NCBI GenBank assembly: GCA_937910975.1 | Contig: CALEMZ010000201.1 | Span: 1 to 17,268, forward strand | Source of the DNA: an uncultured Pseudorhodobacter sp. | GTDB taxonomy: Bacteria; Pseudomonadota; Alphaproteobacteria; Rhodobacterales; Rhodobacteraceae | Length of the DNA stretch: 17,268 nucleotides | Direction of reading: 5' to 3' | In this document: piece by piece, positions 13,198 through 17,268 of the stretch | How the letters are laid out: every line of letters starts with the position of its first letter | How positions within the stretch are numbered: the first letter of the stretch is position 1 | Made by a program: the position numbers and the translations under genes | Notes under the pieces: generated by a model | The model's database searches: none | Told to the model about the DNA's origin: nothing | The model's input: the letters and a program-made list of their open reading frames with translations, nothing else

Positions 13198-14010
13198 TCA
13201 CCCCTTAAACGCTGCCTTGTAAAGCCCGCCGGGCGAAAGCGTGAATATCTCCGCTCCCTCAGCCGTCACCCCAATCGAATGCTCATACTGCGCGCTCAGG
13301 GATTTATCCCGAGTCACCGCTGTCCAGTCATCGGCCAGAACCTTCGTTTCCGGGCGGCCCAGATTGACCATCGGTTCGATCGTGAAAAACATGCCCTCTT
13401 CCAGTACAGCCCCCACTCCGGGGCGGCCATAATGCAGCACATTGGGCGGGGAGTGAAACACACGGCCCAACCCATGCCCACAAAAATCACGGACCACTGA
13501 CATCCGCTGCGCCTCGACATAAGATTGGATCGCAAAGCCGATATCCCCGAAGGTATTGCCCGGCTTCACCGCCTCAATTCCCTTCATCAGGCTGTCATGC
13601 GTGACCTCAATCAACCGCGCCGCTTTGCGCGAAATGTTGCCCGCCACATACATCCGGCTGGTGTCACCAAACCAACCGTCCAGAATTACCGTCACGTCGA
13701 TGTTCAGAATGTCCCCATCCTTGATCACCTTGGCCCCCGGTATCCCATGGCAAACCACATGATTGACCGAGATGCAGGAGGCATGCTGATAACCCCGGTA
13801 CCCGATCGTAGCCGAAGTCACACCCCGCCGCGTCACCTCGCCCGTGATGAAATCATCCAGCGCCGCCGTGGTCACCCCCGGCACGACCAAAGGGCCAACA
13901 AGGTCCAAAATCTCAGCCGCGACCCGACCGGCAGCCCGCATTCCGGAAAAATCCACATCCTCATAGATGCGAATGCCATCCTTCGTAATCCGTCCACGCG
14001 TATCTTCCAA
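13198..14010 (-). CDS. map: Type I methionine aminopeptidase
   Basis: Removes the initiator methionine from nascent proteins after deformylation; cytosolic dimetal enzyme. The 270-aa product carries all metal ligands: D105 (NIDV), D116 (FGDTSR), H179 (CGHGLG), E212 (IEPM) and E243 (QYEHS), with H88 in CHGIPG. There is no N-terminal zinc-finger extension. The first family-like residues, EDTRGRITKDGIRIYE, follow directly on a TTG at 14010. No ATG or GTG is in frame between the upstream stop (14041-14043) and that point, and GTGAGG stands 8 bases before, so a TTG start is likely. An out-of-frame ATGTGA lies 10 bases upstream. It is transcribed divergently from the CinA-like operon. Confidence 0.95.
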   Translation of the reverse strand: MEDTRGRITKDGIRIYEDVDFSGMRAAGRVAAEILDLVGPLVVPGVTTAALDDFITGEVTRRGVTSATIGYRGYQHASCISVNHVVCHGIPGAKVIKDGDILNIDVTVILDGWFGDTSRMYVAGNISRKAARLIEVTHDSLMKGIEAVKPGNTFGDIGFAIQSYVEAQRMSVVRDFCGHGLGRVFHSPPNVLHYGRPGVGAVLEEGMFFTIEPMVNLGRPETKVLADDWTAVTRDKSLSAQYEHSIGVTAEGAEIFTLSPGGLYKAAFKG

Positions 14011-14091
14011 AGTTCGGGCCTCACATATCTCGCTTTCGCCCTAATTAATCCTGCGAGCGCGAAATGGCCAGACCTTGTGGCATCGAAGCAT

Positions 14092-14120
14092 TTGATACCA
14101 CCGCGTTGCGGCCATATACT
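14092..14120 (+). promoter_or_regulatory. Sigma-70-type promoter of the CinA-like/GNAT/OmpA operon
   Basis: TTGATA (14092-14097) and TATACT (14115-14120) are separated by exactly 17 bases, each five of six to consensus. This is the best promoter in the window. Transcription would begin about 14127 and give a leader of about 24 bases to the ATG at 14151. Confidence 0.6.
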
Positions 14121-14150
14121 GAAAGAGAGTGTAACCAGAAAGAGCCCGCC

Positions 14151-14873
14151 ATGCCAAACCCAACCGCCGCAATGCTGGTGATCGGAGATGAAATTCTCTC
14201 GGGTCGTACCCGTGACAGCAACATGCATTTTCTGGCAGGGGAACTGACGCGTCACGGGATCACACTGGCCGAGGTCCGCGTTGTTTCCGATGATACCGCC
14301 GCCATCATCGGCGCGGTCAATGCTCTGCGCGCAAGCTATGACAACGTGTTCACCTCAGGTGGGATTGGGCCGACCCATGATGATATCACCGCCGAGGCCA
14401 TTGCCGCAGCCTTTGGGGTGGGCATCAGCCAGCGCGCCGATGCCATGGCCCTGCTTGCGGCCCATTATGACCGTTCGGGCATGCCCTTCAATGAGGCCCG
14501 CCAGCGCATGGCCCGCATCCCCGACGGTGCCAGCCTGATCGACAACCCTATTTCCACCGCGCCGGGCTTCACCCTGGAAAATGTGCATGTCATGGCCGGC
14601 GTCCCGAACATTTTTCAGGCGATGGTCGCCGGCGTTCTACCCACGTTGACCGGGGGCGCACCGCTGCTCTCGCAGTCGCTCCGCGTCAATCGTGGAGAGG
14701 GCGAGGTCGCCACCCCCTTTGCCGCCCTTGCCGCTGAGTATCCCGATCTTTCCCTGGGATCCTATCCCTTCACCCACAACGGGGCGTATGGCACCAATCT
14801 GGTGATCCGCGGCACCGATGCTGCCCGGATTGATGCCGCCATGACCCGGCTTGCAGCGCTATTTCCCGCATGA
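14151..14873 (+). CDS. CinA-like competence/damage-inducible domain protein (MoCF/molybdopterin-binding domain only)
   Basis: A 240-aa protein consisting of the MogA/MoeA-like domain that forms the N-terminal half of CinA. In characterised CinA proteins the corresponding domain has nucleotide (ADP-ribose) pyrophosphatase activity. Seen: LVIGDEILSGRTRDSN (9-24), the phosphate-binding loop TSGGIGPTHDD (68-78), MPFNEARQRMARIPDGA (111-127) and MAGVPNIFQAM (148-158). The C-terminal nicotinamide-nucleotide amidase domain of full CinA is absent, so this is the stand-alone form common in alphaproteobacteria. The in-frame extension to 14064 would overlap the promoter and is rejected. The Shine-Dalgarno is weak (AGAAAGAG). 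TGA overlaps the next ATG as ATGA. Confidence 0.9.
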   Translation: MPNPTAAMLVIGDEILSGRTRDSNMHFLAGELTRHGITLAEVRVVSDDTAAIIGAVNALRASYDNVFTSGGIGPTHDDITAEAIAAAFGVGISQRADAMALLAAHYDRSGMPFNEARQRMARIPDGASLIDNPISTAPGFTLENVHVMAGVPNIFQAMVAGVLPTLTGGAPLLSQSLRVNRGEGEVATPFAALAAEYPDLSLGSYPFTHNGAYGTNLVIRGTDAARIDAAMTRLAALFPA

Positions 14874-15580
14874 CTCCCAACGTGTTCTATGACCTGCTGG
14901 AGCACACATGGCCCGCCGCCAGCTACCAACGCCACGGGCCCTGGTTGATCAGGGAGGGCAAAGACGGCGGGCAAAGGGTTTCAGCCACAACGGCCGAAGC
15001 CGCAGTGAAAGATGCCGATATCGCACAAGCAGAGGCCGCGATGCAGGCGCTTGGCCAAAGCCCGCTGTTTATGGTCCGCCACTCCGACGCGGTGCTGGAC
15101 GGTTTGCTTGCCGCGCGCGGCTATCATCGGCATGACCCTGTGGTCATCTATGCCGCCCCTGTTGCCGCGCTCGCTACCGCTACCCCATCAGCAATGACTG
15201 CATTTCCGGTTTGGCCACCGCTGAATATCGTGGCCCAGATTTGGGCCGAGGCCGGAATTGGGCCGGGGCGACTGGCAGTGATGGAGCGCGTAGTGGGGCC
15301 CAAAACCTCCATTCTCGGGCGGATCAGCGACCGGGCCTCCGGCGTGGCCTTTGTTGCCTGCCATGGCAATGCCGCGATGCTGCACGCGCTGGAGGTCTGC
15401 CCGAACCTGCGTCGGCAGGGTTCCGCCAACAACATACTGCGAATGGCGGCAATATGGGCACATAATCAAGGGGCAGAGCATCTTTACCTTGCTGTGACAG
15501 CCGCAAATGACAGCGCGCGCAAGCTCTATGCTTCCCTTGGAATGGAAGTTGTGGGAAAATACCACTACCGGAGGAAATAA
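14870..15580 (+). CDS. GNAT-family N-acetyltransferase
   Basis: A 236-aa protein whose C-terminal half is a GNAT fold transferring an acetyl group from acetyl-CoA to an unknown amine. Motif A is LEVCPNLRRQGSANNIL (174-190, pyrophosphate loop RRQGSA); motif B is NDSARKLYASLGM (213-225). The N-terminal 110 residues (MTPNVFYDLLEHTWPA...) look like a degenerate first GNAT-like half and are less conserved. It is coupled to the CinA-like gene by ATGA and has no Shine-Dalgarno of its own, so its level should follow that of the upstream gene. The next gene begins 21 bases later. Substrate unknown. Confidence 0.85.
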   Translation: MTPNVFYDLLEHTWPAASYQRHGPWLIREGKDGGQRVSATTAEAAVKDADIAQAEAAMQALGQSPLFMVRHSDAVLDGLLAARGYHRHDPVVIYAAPVAALATATPSAMTAFPVWPPLNIVAQIWAEAGIGPGRLAVMERVVGPKTSILGRISDRASGVAFVACHGNAAMLHALEVCPNLRRQGSANNILRMAAIWAHNQGAEHLYLAVTAANDSARKLYASLGMEVVGKYHYRRK

Positions 15581-15601
15581 CCCATTGAAGGGGCCGGAGC
15601 A

Positions 15602-16642
15602 GTGAAAGCAAGCACGACAGCGATGCATAGACTTGCCAAACCTGCGCCCCTGCGGGCAGGGGGTGCTTTATTGTGCGGGCTGTTGATGGCAACGGCGGCA
15701 ACGGGGTTCACGCTGGAGTTTCCCGGCCCTGCCACACCCACCGCCAACCAGGCCGCCGAACGCGCCAGTTACCCCTTACCAACAGGTCGATGGGAAAAAT
15801 CTGGCCTGCCCACGCGGATCATCGAAGGCATGGTTGAACGGGCCGCCTGGCGGATTGACGTGCCAGAACTGACCAGCCTTGATCTGATGAAGCCCCTGCG
15901 TGCGCAATTGATCGGAGCAGGTTTTCAGCCGCTGTTTGAATGCGAGACCGAGGGCTGCGGCGGCTTTGACTTTCGCTTTGCGACCGATGTTTTGCCCGAA
16001 CCGGATATGCATGTGGACCTTGGCGATTTCCGCTTTCTTTCGGCAGAACGCAAGACGTCGGCAGGGGAGGAGGCTATCGGCCTGCTGGTCAGCCGCTCCT
16101 ACAGCAAGGGTTTTGTACAGATCACGCGGGCCATTACCGATGCACCTGTCGAAACAGGCCAGATGTTTGCCGCCACGAATAAAGTCACGGATGAATTCGC
16201 CCCAATTGCAGACGGATTGGTGACCTTTGCCACGTCCAACCGGCCACCACTCTTGCCGACGCGCGGGGCGGCCATGGCGCACTTGGTGACTGGGGGGGCT
16301 GTGGTGCTGGAAGGATTGAGATTTGATATAGGCTCTACCGATCTGACCGAAGGGCGCTATAATTCGCTGACTGAGCTTGCAGAATGGTTGAAAGAAAATC
16401 CCGATAAGACTGTGGCCTTAGTAGGCCATACCGATGCCTCTGGCGGGCTGGAGACGAATATTGCAATTTCCAAGCGGCGCGCAGAGTCAGTGCGGGCGCG
16501 GTTGATTAATGTCCATGGCACCCCATCGAAGCAGATTGAAGCACAGGGGGTAGGCTATCTTTCCCCTGTCGACACCAACCTGACCGAGGAAGGGCGCCAG
16601 AAAAACCGAAGGGTCGATGCCATTTTGACCTCGACCCAATAG
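15602..16642 (+). CDS. OmpA-family envelope protein
   Basis: A 346-aa exported protein that probably anchors to peptidoglycan. The N-terminus is basic and followed by a hydrophobic stretch AGGALLCGLLMATAATG (about 19-35) acting as signal peptide. The central region (about 60-225) has a cysteine pair, C113 and C119, in FECETEGCGGFDFRF, reminiscent of DUF4892-like proteins. The C-terminal OmpA domain (about 236-344) shows VGHTDASG (274-281, D278) and SKRRAESV (290-297, R293), the residues that bind meso-diaminopimelate, then NRRVDAIL. GTG at 15602 is chosen because AAGGGG lies 8 bases upstream; the ATG at 15623 has no ribosome-binding site. Codon use looks less GC-biased than upstream genes. 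It is probably the last gene of the operon. Confidence 0.88.
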   Translation: MKASTTAMHRLAKPAPLRAGGALLCGLLMATAATGFTLEFPGPATPTANQAAERASYPLPTGRWEKSGLPTRIIEGMVERAAWRIDVPELTSLDLMKPLRAQLIGAGFQPLFECETEGCGGFDFRFATDVLPEPDMHVDLGDFRFLSAERKTSAGEEAIGLLVSRSYSKGFVQITRAITDAPVETGQMFAATNKVTDEFAPIADGLVTFATSNRPPLLPTRGAAMAHLVTGGAVVLEGLRFDIGSTDLTEGRYNSLTELAEWLKENPDKTVALVGHTDASGGLETNIAISKRRAESVRARLINVHGTPSKQIEAQGVGYLSPVDTNLTEEGRQKNRRVDAILTSTQ

Positions 16643-16671
16643 CAGATCGGAAAAACGGAAAACCTGTTAAG

Positions 16672-17268
16672 TTACCAATTATCCGGCCCTTTATCTGAAT
16701 AGCGTCGCGCCAGAAAGTCAATGAAAGCGCGCACTTTGGGCTGGGTAAAGCGCCCCGGCGGGTACACGGCATAAACCCCAAGCGTTTCGACCGGAAGGCC
16801 GGGAATAGCCTCCTCCACCTGGCCGCGCTTTAGTGCATCGGCGTAAAGGAACGAGGGCAGATAGGCGATGCCAAGCCCGGAGATCGCAGCGTTGAGTAGC
16901 GATTGCCCATCATTCACCGTCAACCAGCCAGCCGTGCGCACTTGGCGTTTTTCACCTGAAGGTGCTGGAATTTTCCACACATTACCATTGGCTTGGTTGG
17001 AATAATGCAGAAGTTTATGTTCATTAAGGTCGTCGATTTTCATCGGGCGACCGAACTTTTGGAAATAGCTGGGCGCGGCGATCATCCGTTTTGTCGTTTC
17101 AGTCAACTTGCGAGCACGCAGGCTGCTATCTTCCAGATCACCAATCCGAACGGCCATATCAAAGCCTTCCGAGATCAGCTCTACAAACCGGTTGTTGAGC
17201 ACCATGTTCACCGTGATGTCAGGGTATTCGAGCAGAAAATCCCCCAAGATCGGTGACAACAGGTTAAC
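16672..17268 (-). CDS. LysR-type transcriptional regulator, effector-binding domain (N-terminus outside window)
   Basis: The visible 198 codons are the periplasmic-binding-protein-like effector domain of a LysR regulator of the CrgA/DmlR-like branch. Marks are SPILGDFLLEYPDITVNMVL, RFVELISEGFDMAVRIGDLEDSSLRARKL and, near the end, AISGLGIAYLPSFLYADALKRGQ and RVRAFIDFLARR-like helix VRAFIDFLARR. The helix-turn-helix lies beyond the right edge. The frame is open to the edge, and a TTG at 17259 sits inside the conserved domain, so it is not a start. It converges with the OmpA-family gene across a 29-base gap without an obvious terminator hairpin. Its target genes would normally lie on the other side, outside the window. 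Confidence 0.9.
   Translation of the reverse strand, partial: VNLLSPILGDFLLEYPDITVNMVLNNRFVELISEGFDMAVRIGDLEDSSLRARKLTETTKRMIAAPSYFQKFGRPMKIDDLNEHKLLHYSNQANGNVWKIPAPSGEKRQVRTAGWLTVNDGQSLLNAAISGLGIAYLPSFLYADALKRGQVEEAIPGLPVETLGVYAVYPPGRFTQPKVRAFIDFLARRYSDKGPDNW

Noticed and set aside
11985..13208. Plus-strand open frame of 407 codons opposite the PLP decarboxylase
   Set aside because: Composition is dominated by R, P, Q and H, it has no domain, and it lies opposite a well-supported enzyme. Shadow frame.
13157..13222. 21-codon plus-strand ORF with GGAGG at good spacing
   Set aside because: The GGAGG belongs to the repeat element, and the ORF runs into the 3' end of methionine aminopeptidase on the other strand. 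Probably chance.
14064..14150. 29-codon N-terminal extension of the CinA-like protein
   Set aside because: It contains the -35 and -10 boxes of the best promoter in the window and is not family-like.
1..17268. tRNA, CRISPR array, IS element, integrase or toxin-antitoxin pair
   Set aside because: Searched by eye on both strands: no T-loop motif, no regularly spaced repeats, no transposase or integrase motifs and no paired small genes of known families.

Overview
The window looks like chromosomal DNA of a GC-rich alphaproteobacterium, most likely Rhodobacterales/Rhodobacteraceae (Roseobacter group). The reasons are the family flavour of the proteins (RNase D, type I methionine aminopeptidase, COG3146 FemAB-like protein, PrtD/PrtE-type secretion pair), the GC-ending codons, and short AT-rich intergenic motifs followed by CCGCCGGAGG or CCTCGGGG. 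I cannot name a genus from sequence alone. Most genes are housekeeping or conserved accessory genes. No phage, IS element, CRISPR array, rRNA or tRNA is visible.

Layout, left to right. The end of a class A penicillin-binding protein (2-565) is followed by a 264-base gap with a weak promoter and a 30-codon ORF. That ORF overlaps the start of a type I secretion ABC transporter (830-2566), which is coupled to its HlyD-type adaptor (2563-3945). Next comes a same-strand run: a RidA-family protein (4032-4505), a structured intergenic element (4515-4590), a glycerophosphodiester phosphodiesterase (4617-5387), a COG3146/FemAB-like acyltransferase (5420-6595) and pterin-4a-carbinolamine dehydratase (6713-7006). 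On the minus strand lie ribonuclease D (7100-8257) and a Prx5-type peroxiredoxin (8467-8955), separated by a structured 209-base spacer. Divergent from the peroxiredoxin is a ferredoxin-reductase-like flavoprotein (9072-10274), coupled to RsmD (10271-10837) and followed by a HAD phosphatase (10861-11508).

That strand meets, tail to tail with a 4-base overlap, a PLP-dependent decarboxylase (11505-12932, minus). Methionine aminopeptidase (13198-14010, minus, TTG start) follows, then a divergent operon with a good sigma-70-like promoter: CinA-type molybdopterin-binding-domain protein (14151-14873), GNAT acetyltransferase (14870-15580) and an OmpA-family envelope protein (15602-16642). The window ends in the effector domain of a LysR-type regulator (16672-17268, minus).

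Functionally, the left third is biased to the cell envelope (peptidoglycan synthesis, type I secretion, phosphodiester cleavage and FemAB-like transfer). The middle covers RNA processing, redox and ribosome modification; the right covers protein maturation and envelope.

I found no obviously new multi-gene system. The best second-look items are non-coding or translational. Two short ORFs overlap the next gene through ATGA where that gene lacks a Shine-Dalgarno. An 11-bp hairpin lies in a probable repeat-family element. A structured minus-strand region follows the peroxiredoxin gene. A 10-nt inverted repeat has one arm over the peroxiredoxin ribosome-binding site. An ATGTGA start-stop lies just upstream of the TTG start of methionine aminopeptidase.
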